Positions 34,847 through 43,810 of a stretch of DNA of 64,000 bases are shown here, one piece after another (position 1 is the first letter of the stretch; every line of letters begins with the position of its first letter). A model generated the notes under the pieces. That model had not been told where the DNA came from. It saw only the letters and a list, made by a program, of their open reading frames with translations, and did no database searches. The position numbers and the translations under genes are program-made. Origin of the DNA: Martinezella dioscoreae (GTDB lineage Bacteria > Pseudomonadota > Alphaproteobacteria > Rhizobiales > Rhizobiaceae); the NCBI RefSeq assembly GCF_009176305.1, contig NZ_BLAJ01000001.1, forward strand, positions 62,001 through 126,000, in the 5' to 3' direction.

Positions 34847-35521
34847 ATGGATGCGCAGGGACATTTGCATCATTCCAGATGGCGTGTGCTGTGGCGCAAG
34901 CATCATGTCATCCTGATTGCGGTTCTTGCCGGCATCGCCGTCTTTCTGCTTCTGACATCCCGCGAGTTCAATGCCAGCAATCTGCTGATCGCTTGGGATA
35001 CGACCGCAATCGTCTATATCGTTTACAGCCTGTACAGGATGCTGACGGCCGACCCGCAGCGCATACGCAAGCGCTCGGCCGATCTCGATTTCTCGGATGG
35101 ATTCCTGCTGTTCCTGTCGATTGCGGCAGCGCTCGCCAGCATCGGCGGCATTGCGCTGGATCTGCTTGGCGTCAAGGACGCCTCACCCGAAATCGCCTTC
35201 TACCGCGTGATGATGGCGATCGTGACGATCCTGATATCCTGGACCTTCCTGCATACGCTGTTCACCATCCACTATGCGCACCGGTTCTACAGCAGTCCGG
35301 GCAAGGGGCAGGGGCTGAAATTCGCCGAGCCTTTGGAGGAGCCGATATATTGGGACTTCCTCTATTTCTCCTTCACGATCGGGGTTGCGGCTCAGACCGC
35401 CGATATCGGTATTTCCACCGTTTCGATGCGTAAGCTCGCGCTTCTGCACGCGATCCTGTCGTTTCTGTTCAATACGACGATCCTGGCGCTCGCCATAAAT
35501 GTCGGGGCGAGCCTGATCTAG
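34847..35521 (+). CDS. DUF1345 integral membrane protein
   Basis: This 224-residue protein has about five membrane helices (near 20-37, 50-67, 84-107, 118-140 and 195-222). The family-typical loop FTIHYAHRFYSS and the core EPIYWDFLYFSFTIGVAAQTADIGIS identify DUF1345, whose function is unknown. It stands alone between the SDR terminator and the convergent DUF1328 gene, and its start has a GGGAGAGCGGC lead. I see nothing linking it to the neighbouring sugar genes. Confidence 0.87.
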   Translation: MDAQGHLHHSRWRVLWRKHHVILIAVLAGIAVFLLLTSREFNASNLLIAWDTTAIVYIVYSLYRMLTADPQRIRKRSADLDFSDGFLLFLSIAAALASIGGIALDLLGVKDASPEIAFYRVMMAIVTILISWTFLHTLFTIHYAHRFYSSPGKGQGLKFAEPLEEPIYWDFLYFSFTIGVAAQTADIGISTVSMRKLALLHAILSFLFNTTILALAINVGASLI

Positions 35522-35552
35522 GCCCGCCCCGATGCGCCGATGATTGCTGCCG

Positions 35553-35726
35553 TCAAACAACGGCATTGCCGGCCATGACGGCCAGGATCAGGAATATCAG
35601 GAAGATGATCAGGAAGATGGCGAAGAGAACGCGCGCAATGGTTGCGGTTGCCGCGGACACGCCGGAAAAACCGAAAAAGCCGCTGATCAAAGAAATCACA
35701 AAGAAAATGAGAGCCCATTTCAGCAT
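35553..35726 (-). CDS. DUF1328 small membrane protein
   Basis: This 57-residue protein starts [20 protein letters not shown] and continues with [19 protein letters not shown] into a second hydrophobic helix that ends in AVMAGNAVV. The two helices and the SGVSA-type turn are the DUF1328 (YtjA-like) family hallmark; length is normal (about 54-60). AGAGGAG lies 8 bases before the ATG. Such genes are often stress-induced membrane proteins, but their role is unknown. It is convergent with the DUF1345 gene. Confidence 0.9.
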   Translation of the reverse strand: MLKWALIFFVISLISGFFGFSGVSAATATIARVLFAIFLIIFLIFLILAVMAGNAVV

Positions 35727-35850
35727 TTAGCAATCTCCTCTGCGTTGTACTTCTTAAAGACGCGGGAGGAGGGTGAATTGTTCCGAAGGCGTTTTGGGGT
35801 AATGAGTATTGTTGCCTTCGACGGATGCTGTCGAGTCTGCTGAGGGTGCA

Positions 35851-36259
35851 TACCCCCTCTGTCACTTTCGTGACATCTCCCCCACAAGGGCAGGGCTATC
35901 GCATATGGAGGCGGACGAGCGCCATAAGCTCCTTCTCCCCTTGGGGAGAAGGTGGCCCGAAGGGTCGGATGAGGGGGTTATCGATTTGAATTCATGGATT
36001 TTTGTGGTCTTGGCGGGCACCCCCTCATCCGCCTGGCGGCACCTTCTCCCCGCTGGGGAGAAGGGGGACAGCGGCGCTCTCCGCTCATATGCGATACCCT
36101 GCCCACAAGGGGGGAGATTGGTAACCTACGGCACCGTCACCGTAAAATAATAGACCTCGTATCCGCTGAACGATGGTGCCTCATTTTGAGGAGCTAGCGA
36201 TGTGCCCCAACGATCTCCCCCCTTGTGGGGGAGATGTCACGAAGTGACAGAGGGGGGTA
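35851..36259. mobile_element. outer MITE-like element interrupted in its left arm by the inner element
   Basis: The left end CCCCCTCTGTCAC (from 35853) follows TA at 35851-35852. The right end GACAGAGGGGGG closes at 36257 before TA at 36258-36259. Without the insert it would be 184 bases. Its centre (36115-36210) matches the reverse complement of the 20802 copy over about 100 bases. It occupies most of the gap of about 580 bases between the DUF1328 start and the aldehyde dehydrogenase stop; no gene is visible there. Confidence 0.75.
35891..36101 (+). mobile_element. inner MITE-like element, copy 3 (211 bp, 10-bp target duplication)
   Basis: It begins CAGGGCTATCGCATATG and ends with the inverted CAGGG-TATCGCATATG, one base shorter than copy 1 near the right end and otherwise nearly identical. 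CCCACAAGGG lies immediately on both sides (35881-35890 and 36102-36111), a perfect 10-base direct repeat. The high identity with the copy 15 kb away suggests recent movement or gene conversion. Confidence 0.75.
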
Positions 36260-36307
36260 CAGCCATGCGGTAAAATGGAGAATGCCGTTCACGTCGCGAA
36301 CCCCTTC

Positions 36308-37735
36308 TCACCCATGATTGATCATCACATGCCGCACGGCGGTATAATCTTCGATAGCGTAGACTGACATATCCTTGCCGTAGCCGGATTGCTTGAGCCC
36401 GCCATGCGGCATTTCGTTGACCAGCATGAAATGGGTGTTGATCCAGGTGCAGCCATATTGCAGGCGGGCAGCGGTCTGCATGCCGCGGCTAATGTCCTTC
36501 GTCCAGACCGAGGAAGCCAGGCCGTAGTCGCTGTCGTTGGCCCAGGTGACGGCGTCGTCGGCATTGGTGAAGCGGGTTACGGAGACCACAGGGCCGAAGA
36601 CTTCGCGGCGGACGATCTCGTCATCCTGCGTGGCGCCGGCAACGACGGTCGGGGCGTAGAAGAAGCCGTGCTCGCCGGAAATCTTGCCGCCTGTGGTGAT
36701 TTCCATGTGCTTGTGTTCGGCGGCGCGGGTGACGAAGCTTTCGACGCGGTCGCGCTGGCGCTTGGAGATCAGCGGGCCGATTTCGTTCTCCGTGTCGTCA
36801 GCGAGGTTGAACTTGATGCTTGACACGGCCGAGGTGAGGTCGGCGACGAAATTGTCGTAGACCTTGGCGTCGGCATAGATGCGGCAGGCGGCCGTGCAAT
36901 CCTGGCCGGCATTGTAATAGCCGAAGGTGCGGATGCCGGCGACCACGGCGTCGATATCGGCATCGTCGAAGACGATTACTGGGGCCTTGCCGCCAAGTTC
37001 GAGATGGGTGCGCTTGACCGTCTTGGCCGCGGCCTGCAAGACCTTCTTGCCGGTGGCAACATCGCCAGTGATGGAGACCATGCTGATCTTCGGATGGTTG
37101 ATCAGCGCATTGCCGACGCTCTCGCCGCGGCCGAGGATGACGTTGACGACTCCTTCCGGCAGCACATCCGCCAGCAGCTTCGCCATCTTCAGCGCCGTCA
37201 GCGGCGTCTGTTCGGAGGGTTTGAAGACGACGGTGTTGCCGCCGGCAATGGCGGGAGCCAGCTTCCAGGCCATCATCATCAGCGGATAGTTCCAGGGCGC
37301 GATGGAGCCGACGATGCCGATCGGATCGCGGCGGATCATCGAGGTGTGGCCGGGCAGGTATTCGCCGGCGACCGGGCCGTGCAGGTTGCGCACCGCGCCG
37401 GCAAAGAAGCGATAGCAGTCGACGATCGCCGGGATTTCGTCATTGAGCACGGCATTGATCGGCTTGCCGCAGTTCAGCGCTTCCAGCGCAGCAAAGCCTT
37501 CGGCATCGCGCTCGATGGCGTCGGCGATCTTGAGGAGATAGGCCGAACGCTGGCTTGGCGTCGTCTGCGACCAGCTCGTGAAGGCCTTTTCTGCAGCATC
37601 GACGGCGGCGTCGATCTGCCCGAGCGAGGCCTCCGGCAAGTTGAGCACCGTCTCGCCTGTCTTCGGGTTGAGGACGCGTTCTTCCGTCTCCGTGCCGGCT
37701 TCGAAGCGGGAGCCGATCAGCATCTGGGTATCCAT
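36308..37735 (-). CDS. patD: aldehyde dehydrogenase, gamma-aminobutyraldehyde dehydrogenase-like
   Basis: This 475-residue NAD-dependent enzyme has [16 protein letters not shown], the cofactor-binding segment [12 protein letters not shown], the catalytic Glu in [17 protein letters not shown], the catalytic Cys in [14 protein letters not shown] and the C-terminal [13 protein letters not shown]. It is close to the PatD/YdcW group that oxidises 4-aminobutanal from putrescine to GABA. It is the last gene of an operon with a spermidine/putrescine-type importer, which supports this role. The ATG at 37735 has AGGGAGAG upstream; the frame extends further but overlaps the permease gene. Confidence 0.9.
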   Translation of the reverse strand: MDTQMLIGSRFEAGTETEERVLNPKTGETVLNLPEASLGQIDAAVDAAEKAFTSWSQTTPSQRSAYLLKIADAIERDAEGFAALEALNCGKPINAVLNDEIPAIVDCYRFFAGAVRNLHGPVAGEYLPGHTSMIRRDPIGIVGSIAPWNYPLMMMAWKLAPAIAGGNTVVFKPSEQTPLTALKMAKLLADVLPEGVVNVILGRGESVGNALINHPKISMVSITGDVATGKKVLQAAAKTVKRTHLELGGKAPVIVFDDADIDAVVAGIRTFGYYNAGQDCTAACRIYADAKVYDNFVADLTSAVSSIKFNLADDTENEIGPLISKRQRDRVESFVTRAAEHKHMEITTGGKISGEHGFFYAPTVVAGATQDDEIVRREVFGPVVSVTRFTNADDAVTWANDSDYGLASSVWTKDISRGMQTAARLQYGCTWINTHFMLVNEMPHGGLKQSGYGKDMSVYAIEDYTAVRHVMINHG

Positions 37736-37748
37736 TATTCTCTCCCTT

Positions 37749-38564
37749 TCATTTGCCGCCGCCGGCGATCTGGTCGCCGTCGCGGGTAAGATAGTAGGCT
37801 GCCAGGATCGGCAGGAAGGTGACAAGCACGACGACCATGGCGACGACGTTGGTCACCGGTCGCTGGCGCGGGCGGATGAGTTCCTCCAGCATCCAGATCG
37901 GCAGGGTCATCTGCTGGCCGCCGGTGAAGGTGGTGACAATGACTTCATCGAAGGACAGCGCGAAGGCGAGCATGCCGCCGGCCAGCAGCGCCGTGCCAAT
38001 ATTCGGCAGGACGACATGGCGGAAGGTCTGGAAGCCATCGGCGCCAAGATCCATTGAGGCCTCGATCAGCGAGCCGGAGGTGCGGCGGAAGCGGGCGACG
38101 GCGTTGTTATAAACAACGACAACGCAGAAGGTCGCATGGCCGAGAACGATCGTCCAGACCGAGAAGGGGATATCGAACAGGCTGAAGGCGGAGCGCAGCG
38201 CAATGCCGGTGATGATGCCGGGCAGTGCGATCGGCAGGATGACCAAGAGCGAGATCGCCTCGCGGCCGAAGAACTTCGTTTGGCTGACGGCCGCGGCGCA
38301 GAGCGTCCCGAGGATCAATGCAATTGCGGTTGCGATGGTCGCGACCTGCACCGAGAGCGCCAGCGCCGACCAGACATCCGGCCTGTTCCAGGCGATACCG
38401 AACCATTGCAACGTCAGCCCCGGCGGCGGCCATTGATAGCTCTTCTCCTCCGTCGTGAAGGCATAGACGAAGATCAGAAGGATCGGCAGATGCAGGAAGA
38501 GCAGACCGCCCGCGGCTGCGATCTTCAGGGGGAAGGAGGCGCGTTGGCCACGATCAGAGCGCAT
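37749..38564 (-). CDS. polyamine-type ABC transporter permease (PotC-like)
   Basis: This 271-residue inner-membrane protein has about six helices (first near 14-34). The coupling loop is [22 protein letters not shown], typical of PotC/YdcV subunits. The ATG at 38564 overlaps the end of the upstream permease gene by 11 bases. An in-frame extension to 38735 would lie wholly inside that gene and is rejected. With the ATPase and the other permease it forms a spermidine/putrescine-class importer. Confidence 0.9.
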   Translation of the reverse strand: MRSDRGQRASFPLKIAAAGGLLFLHLPILLIFVYAFTTEEKSYQWPPPGLTLQWFGIAWNRPDVWSALALSVQVATIATAIALILGTLCAAAVSQTKFFGREAISLLVILPIALPGIITGIALRSAFSLFDIPFSVWTIVLGHATFCVVVVYNNAVARFRRTSGSLIEASMDLGADGFQTFRHVVLPNIGTALLAGGMLAFALSFDEVIVTTFTGGQQMTLPIWMLEELIRPRQRPVTNVVAMVVVLVTFLPILAAYYLTRDGDQIAGGGK

Positions 38565-39528
38565 CGAAAGCTCCCTGCTTTTTGGCGATCCAGAGATAGA
38601 TGGCCATGATGACGATCGGCACGACCGAGAAGGCGGCGGCCAACGGCACGTTGCCGGCGGTTCCCTGCTGCGTATAGACGGCCTGGCCGATGAAGAGGCG
38701 CGAGGAGCCAATGATCTGCGGGATGATGTAATCACCCAGGGTCAGCGAGAAGGTAAAGATGGAGCCGGCGACGACGCCGGGCAAAGCGAGCGGCAGCAGC
38801 ACGGTGCGGAAGGTTTGGTTCGGCGTTGCGCCAAGATCGGATGAGGCTTCCAGCAGATTGGCCGGCACGCGCTCAAGTGCTGCCTGCGTCGGCAGGATCA
38901 TATAGGGCAGCCAGATATAGACGAAGACGAGGAAGGTGCCGATATAGCTGACCGAGAGCGAGTTGCCGCCGATGACGGGCAAGGCAAGCACGCCGTCGAG
39001 CAGCCAGCCGAGATGCAGCCTATCGAAGATCCAGGTGAGAATGCCTTCCTTGGCAAGGATCAGCTTCCAGGCATAGACTTTCACCAGATAGCTCGACCAG
39101 AGCGGCAGCATGACGCCGAGATAGAACAGCGCCTTCCATTTTCCCTGCGCATAGCGCGCCGCATAATAGGCGATGGGGAAGGCGACGAAGGCCGAGGCGA
39201 CGGTGACGAGGGCGGCCATGACGACCGTGCGGACGATAATGTCGAAGTTGGCTGTATTCAGCAGCTGCGCATAGGTCGAGAGGGTAAATTCGTAATTCAC
39301 CATTCCCGAGAAGTCGTCGATCGAGAAGAAGCTCTGCAGTAGCAGCGCGATCAACGAGCCGATATAGATGATGCCAAGCCAGAGCAGCGGCGGCGTCAGC
39401 ATCAGGAAGAGCAGCAGCTTCGGCCGGCGCCAGAAGATATCCGATAGACGGCCAAAGATGCCGCCGCGGCGCGGCAGGATCGAGGCCGGTGCCTGGCTCG
39501 ACGAGGCGGGGAAGGCGGCGGCGTTCAT
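38554..39528 (-). CDS. polyamine-type ABC transporter permease (PotB-like)
   Basis: This 324-residue permease has a cytosolic N-terminus of about 38 residues rich in Ser, Ala and Arg, then six helices starting near residue 39 ([19 protein letters not shown]). The coupling loop is [22 protein letters not shown], as in PotB/YdcU. Its start overlaps the ATPase stop codon by 4 bases and its end overlaps the PotC-like gene by 11, so all three are translationally coupled. Confidence 0.9.
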   Translation of the reverse strand: MNAAAFPASSSQAPASILPRRGGIFGRLSDIFWRRPKLLLFLMLTPPLLWLGIIYIGSLIALLLQSFFSIDDFSGMVNYEFTLSTYAQLLNTANFDIIVRTVVMAALVTVASAFVAFPIAYYAARYAQGKWKALFYLGVMLPLWSSYLVKVYAWKLILAKEGILTWIFDRLHLGWLLDGVLALPVIGGNSLSVSYIGTFLVFVYIWLPYMILPTQAALERVPANLLEASSDLGATPNQTFRTVLLPLALPGVVAGSIFTFSLTLGDYIIPQIIGSSRLFIGQAVYTQQGTAGNVPLAAAFSVVPIVIMAIYLWIAKKQGAFDAL

Positions 39529-40511
39529 GCGGCGTCGTCCATATAATGCACATCCGCCGGCAGCCAGGCGAGGCGGACGGAGGCCCCTGTATCCGGAGCC
39601 GGCTGGCCGGCGGGTACGGTCACATGCAGGCGGGCGCCATTCGTCTCGACCGAGAGGCGGGTAGCGGCACCGAGAAAGCTCGTCGCCTTCACGGTCGCCG
39701 CCACGCCGCTCTCCTCAGTCAACCGGATGGCCTCGGGGCGCAGGCTCGCCCAGCGCCGTTCGCCGCCGAGCGACGACATGGTTTCGGGAGCGATGACGTT
39801 GGAGGAGCCGACGAAATCGGCAACGAAACGGGTCTTCGGCCGTTGGTAGATATCGTGTGGCGTGCCTTGCTGGACGATGCGGCCGTCGTTGAAGACGGCG
39901 ACGCGATCGGCCATGGACAGGGCCTCGACCTGATCGTGGGTGACGAAGACGAAGGTGATGCCGAGCGCCCGTTGCAGGCTCTTCAACTCCTCCTGCATCT
40001 GCTCGCGCAGCTTCAGATCGAGCGCGCCAAGCGGTTCGTCGAGCAGCAGTACCTTCGGTTTGTTGACGAGAGCGCGGGCGAGCGCCACACGCTGCCGCTG
40101 GCCGCCGGAGAGCTGGCCCGGACGGCGGGCGCCATAGCCCGGCAACTTTACCAGTTCCAGCGCCTGTTCGGCAGCCCGCAGCCGTTCGGCCTTGCCGACA
40201 CCCTTGACCATCAGCCCGTAGGCGACGTTGTCGAGGATGTTGAGATGCGGAAAGAGCGCATAATCCTGAAACACCGTATTGACGTTGCGCCTATAGGGTG
40301 GAACGCCTTCGGCGGTTTCGCCGAAGATTTCGATATGGCCGCCTGTGGGCTGTTCGAAGCCGGCAATCAATCTGAGGCAGGTGGTCTTGCCGGAGCCGGA
40401 AGGGCCGAGCATGGCGAAGAATTCGCCGGGCGCAATCTCCAGATCGACGCGGTCCACAGCGCGGACCTTGCCGAAATGGCGCGACACCTGCTGGAAACGA
40501 ACGGCGTTCAT
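39525..40511 (-). CDS. polyamine-type ABC transporter ATP-binding protein (PotA-like)
   Basis: This 328-residue ATPase has Walker A GPSGSGKTT, Q-loop VFQDYALFPHLNI, signature [15 protein letters not shown], Walker B LLLDEPLGALDL, switch VTHDQVEAL and a C-terminal TOBE domain (SLRPEAIRL). QDYALFPH and LDEPLGALD are typical of the PotA/FbpC branch rather than MalK. It follows the solute-binding gene, with a palindromic repeat between, and overlaps the PotB-like gene. Confidence 0.92.
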   Translation of the reverse strand: MNAVRFQQVSRHFGKVRAVDRVDLEIAPGEFFAMLGPSGSGKTTCLRLIAGFEQPTGGHIEIFGETAEGVPPYRRNVNTVFQDYALFPHLNILDNVAYGLMVKGVGKAERLRAAEQALELVKLPGYGARRPGQLSGGQRQRVALARALVNKPKVLLLDEPLGALDLKLREQMQEELKSLQRALGITFVFVTHDQVEALSMADRVAVFNDGRIVQQGTPHDIYQRPKTRFVADFVGSSNVIAPETMSSLGGERRWASLRPEAIRLTEESGVAATVKATSFLGAATRLSVETNGARLHVTVPAGQPAPDTGASVRLAWLPADVHYMDDAA

Positions 40512-40539
40512 TGGCTTCTCCAGGGAAGGGTTGTTTTTT

Positions 40540-40698
40540 CCTTCTCCCCAACGGGGAGAAGGTGCCCGTTAGGGCGGATGAGGGGGGCGAGGAGCGCAGC
40601 GACGAGGGCATTGAGCGGCAAGCGAAAGGCAATCCTTCGTATGCCGGGCCACCCCCTCATCCGACCCTTCGGGCCACCTTCTCCCCGAAGGGAGAAGG
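40540..40698. repeat. facing pair of CCTTCTCCCC palindromic units between importer genes
   Basis: A left unit (CCTTCTCCCCAACGGGGAGAAGG, then GGCGGATGAGGGGG) and a right unit (CCCCCTCATCCG, then CCTTCTCCCCGAAGGGAGAAGG) face each other around about 75 bases of unique sequence. The same facing pair forms the core of the three inner elements near 21.0, 30.9 and 36.0 kb, but here without their CAGGG..TATCGCATATG ends. It lies between the solute-binding and ATPase genes of one operon and could form large hairpins in the message. Confidence 0.7.
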
Positions 40699-40715
40699 TA
40701 TGTTTCCCGTGAAGA

Positions 40716-41876
40716 TCACCGCCCGCCGATCACGCCGATGTAGTCGGAGACCCAGCGGTGATAGGGCACGCATTCCCCCTGCGTGCTGCATTTCGCGACG
40801 GGCGTCTTCCAGAACTTGATCTTGTCGAAGTGATCATAGCCGTTGGTGGCGCAGCCGCTGTCGGTCAGGAGTTCGTTGCCCTTGCAAGCTGCCGGAACCG
40901 AGGGCACGGCGCCGAACCAGGCGGCGGCATCGCCCTGAACCTTGGCCTGCAGCGAATGTTCCAGCCACATATAGGCGCAGTTCGGATGCTCACTGTCGGC
41001 ATGCAGCATGGTTGTGTCGGCCCAGCCCGTCGTTCCCTCATCCGGGAACGTGGAGGCGATCTTCTGCTTGTCGGCCTGCAGCAGGTTCACCTGAAACGGC
41101 CAGGAGCCGGAGGCGACGACACCTTCGTTCTTGAAGTCGTCGGTCTGGATCATCGCGTCGTGCCAGTAGCGGCTGACGAGCTTGCGCTGGCCGCGCAGCA
41201 GTTCGAGGGCCGCCTTGTACTGATCTTCGTTGAGCTCGTAGGGGTCCTTGATGCCGAGTTCAGGCTTGTGGGCCATGAGATAAAGGGCGGCATCGGCAAT
41301 ATAGATCGGCCCGTCATAGGCCTGCACGCGACCCTTGTTCGACTTACCATCAGGCAACGTCGTTTCTTCGAAAACGACATTCCAGCTCTTCGGCGCCTGG
41401 CCCTTGAAGGCATCGGTATTGTACATCAGCACATTCGGGCCCCAGAGATAGGGCACGCCATAGTGAATGCCGTTGACCGTGTGCCAAGGGGCATTCTTCA
41501 GGCGGTCGTCGAGGTTCTTCCAGCTCGGGATCAGATCAGTATTGATCGGCTGGACGCGCTTGCCGGCAACGAGGCGCAGCGACGCGTCACCGGATGCGGT
41601 CACGAGATCGAAGCCGCCTTCGTTCATCAGCGCCACCATTTCGTCCGATGTCGCCGCGGTCTTGACGCTGACCTTGCAGCCGGTTTCCTTTTCGAAGCCG
41701 GTGACCCAATCGTAATTCTTGTCGCTTTCGCCGCGCTCGATATAGCCAGCCCAGGCGACGATGCTGACCGCACCTTCACCCTTGCCGAGCGTCTTCAACG
41801 GCTCGGCGGCAATGACCTGTGTGGCGAAACTTAAGGATGCGAGTGCGGTCGTGCATGATTTCAGCAGATGCTTCAT
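40716..41876 (-). CDS. polyamine-type ABC transporter periplasmic solute-binding protein
   Basis: The 386-residue precursor has a signal peptide (MKHLLKSCTTALASLSFATQVIA, cleaved near residue 23) and the PotD/PotF-like fold (VSIVAWAGYIERGESDKNYDWVTGFEKETGCKV, DLVTASGDASLRLVAGKRV, VPYLWGPNVLMYN, NCAYMWLEHSL). AWAGYIE resembles the AWPGYIE of putrescine-associated YdcS proteins. The ATG at 41876 is used because it begins the signal peptide; the 34 codons upstream are non-conserved. It opens the importer operon. Confidence 0.9.
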   Translation of the reverse strand: MKHLLKSCTTALASLSFATQVIAAEPLKTLGKGEGAVSIVAWAGYIERGESDKNYDWVTGFEKETGCKVSVKTAATSDEMVALMNEGGFDLVTASGDASLRLVAGKRVQPINTDLIPSWKNLDDRLKNAPWHTVNGIHYGVPYLWGPNVLMYNTDAFKGQAPKSWNVVFEETTLPDGKSNKGRVQAYDGPIYIADAALYLMAHKPELGIKDPYELNEDQYKAALELLRGQRKLVSRYWHDAMIQTDDFKNEGVVASGSWPFQVNLLQADKQKIASTFPDEGTTGWADTTMLHADSEHPNCAYMWLEHSLQAKVQGDAAAWFGAVPSVPAACKGNELLTDSGCATNGYDHFDKIKFWKTPVAKCSTQGECVPYHRWVSDYIGVIGGR

Positions 41877-41981
41877 CGGACTCTCCCGGTTTTTGAGCCT
41901 TGATGGCGTGGAGCCAGTGGCTGGCTTCCTGTTCCCGGAAGAAAAGGTGACGCGATTTCGCCGCATTCGCAAATTCATTTA

Positions 41982-42638
41982 TCAGAAAGGTGATATCGGA
42001 ATTTCCGATTCATAACTGTGCGTGGCTGAGAGATCGAAAACCTCCGGCCGCAGCTTTCCGGCCCGCATGAGGTGCTGCAGCGTGTAGGAAATGGAAAGGG
42101 CATCATCGAGCGCGTCATGGCACTTAAGCGGCGGATGCTGCACGCCATAGTAGTGGGAAAGCTCGTTGCTTGGCGTCTTCGCCAGATCTTCGACCGGCAT
42201 TCCCGCCGCAAGCAGCAGCTTGACGGCATTGTCGAAACGATGCGCGGGGATCAGGGGCTGGATACCGGCGACGTAACAGCTGATCGCCATCATATTCAGC
42301 TCGTCCTTGCCCCAGGACCAGAGACGGGCACCATCCGAGAAACGATCCAGACTGGCAATGGCGTCCTGCAGGGTCATTCCTTCCGTCTCGATGTTCTCTT
42401 CGGTCACACCCGTCAATGCGGTGAAGAACGGATCGAGCGCATATCGTTTGCCAAACCGATCGACCGGGCGAACATAGGCCTTGTAGCTGTCCAGGATCGC
42501 GAAATCGTCTTCGAGGCTGAGCTTGACGGCTCCGACTTGCGCGACGACCGGATCGGGATCATGCGCCGCACACCAGGACCGGCGTTGCGACCCTTCGAGG
42601 CAAAGAAACTCACAGTCGAATATGATTGCAGTCTTCAT
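41982..42638 (-). CDS. DEDD-family 3'-5' exonuclease
   Basis: This 218-residue DnaQ-like nuclease has the Exo I motif FDCEFLCLEG (Asp and Glu metal ligands), a central WSWGKDELN segment with the Exo II Asp, and the C-terminal CHDALDDALS (His and Asp, Exo III). Its substrate could be DNA or RNA; the family is broad and no extra domain is present. A GGAGGGTCAGGT ribosome site precedes the ATG at 42638, and longer in-frame extensions lack one. It follows the LysR gene by 68 bases on the same strand, without an obvious functional tie. Confidence 0.82.
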   Translation of the reverse strand: MKTAIIFDCEFLCLEGSQRRSWCAAHDPDPVVAQVGAVKLSLEDDFAILDSYKAYVRPVDRFGKRYALDPFFTALTGVTEENIETEGMTLQDAIASLDRFSDGARLWSWGKDELNMMAISCYVAGIQPLIPAHRFDNAVKLLLAAGMPVEDLAKTPSNELSHYYGVQHPPLKCHDALDDALSISYTLQHLMRAGKLRPEVFDLSATHSYESEIPISPF

Positions 42639-42706
42639 ACCTGACCCTCCATTTGCGGCAATCTTCGATTGTATTCCCCTCAGTCGGGTCGCAAGAATAC
42701 TGCGTG

Positions 42707-43615
42707 CTACCGCTGCCGGCCCGAGCGCATGCTTTCTGCGACACCGACGAAATCGCGGGCCGCTTGCGGCAGGCTGGAGCCCTTGCGCCAGACCATGCCG
42801 ACCTGCACTACAGGCAGCGAACCGGAGACGTCGCGGCTTTCGATGCGATCGCCTTCCAGCGACCATGGACGATAGACGAGATCCGGCAGCAGTGCGACAC
42901 CGGCGCCGGTGGCAACCAGGCTGCGCACGGCCTCGACGGAGCGCGTGCGGAAGGCGACATGCGGACGGGCGCCGAGCGCGGTCAAAAGCTTGCCGGTGTT
43001 TTCTTCGATTTCGTCGATGGTCAGCATGATCAGTGGCTCGCGGGTGATGTCCGCAACACTGATGATATCGGCCGAGACCAGGGGGTGGCCCATCGGCAGC
43101 CAGAGGCGGTAGGGCGAGGTTTCCAGAATCTCGGCCTGCAGGGCCATGCGGTCGCGAAGATTGGAGATCACCATGACGGCGACATCGAGTTCACCGCCAA
43201 CCAGAAGATGTTCCAAATAGCCGCCATTGTCCTCGATGGCACTGACTTCGACCCCGGGGCAGGCGCGGCGATAGCGCGCCAGAAGATCTGACAGAACATA
43301 GCCGGCGACAAGCGATGTCACGCCGATATTCAGCGTGCCTCCGGCCTCGTTCTGCTTGCCGGAAAAGCTGGTACGCGCGTCGGAGACCGTCGCCAGGATC
43401 TTCGTTGCGTGGCGCAGGAACTGGTGGCCGTTGTGGGTGATCGACAGGCCACGCGGATGGCGCTCGAACAGCTCCACGCCGAGATCGCTTTCTAGTTCCT
43501 TGAGAGCTTCGGTGACTGAGGATTGCGAGATGGACAGGTTCTGCGCGGCACGCGTCACGGAGCCCTGTTCCGCAACGGCGACGAAGTATTGCAGCTGTCT
43601 CAAGGTGAAGGCCAT
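42707..43615 (-). CDS. LysR-family transcriptional regulator
   Basis: This 302-residue regulator has an N-terminal winged helix (MAFTLRQLQYFVAVAEQGSVTRAAQNLSISQSSVTEALKELE) and a periplasmic-binding-like effector domain from about residue 90. The effector domain reads GVTSLVAGYVLSDLLARYRR, then LDVAVMVISNLRD, as in CynR/GltC-type proteins. The start MAFTL at 43615 is the standard LysR N-terminus; the 12 codons upstream are unlikely to be coding. It may regulate the polyamine importer downstream or the divergent unknown gene. Confidence 0.92.
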   Translation of the reverse strand: MAFTLRQLQYFVAVAEQGSVTRAAQNLSISQSSVTEALKELESDLGVELFERHPRGLSITHNGHQFLRHATKILATVSDARTSFSGKQNEAGGTLNIGVTSLVAGYVLSDLLARYRRACPGVEVSAIEDNGGYLEHLLVGGELDVAVMVISNLRDRMALQAEILETSPYRLWLPMGHPLVSADIISVADITREPLIMLTIDEIEENTGKLLTALGARPHVAFRTRSVEAVRSLVATGAGVALLPDLVYRPWSLEGDRIESRDVSGSLPVVQVGMVWRKGSSLPQAARDFVGVAESMRSGRQR

Positions 43616-43810
43616 GCCAAGGTTAGAGCATGTTCGCGGCACGGAAGGCAAGCGCCCGTCATAGGTGTGAAAGTTTGGACCTTTTTTGGTAACGATGTCG
43701 AGGACAGCACAAGTTTCACCTCAGTTTTAAGTATTCCGAAACGCCAATTCCCTAACGTGAGGGTTGATCATTTTTGTCGGCTTGGAGTGGTCTATGCTGG
43801 AGCAGTTGGC

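Noticed and set aside
17996..36259. Possible CRISPR array, because similar palindromic repeats recur
   Set aside because: Copies are kilobases apart, there are no regular short spacers, and no cas genes are present.
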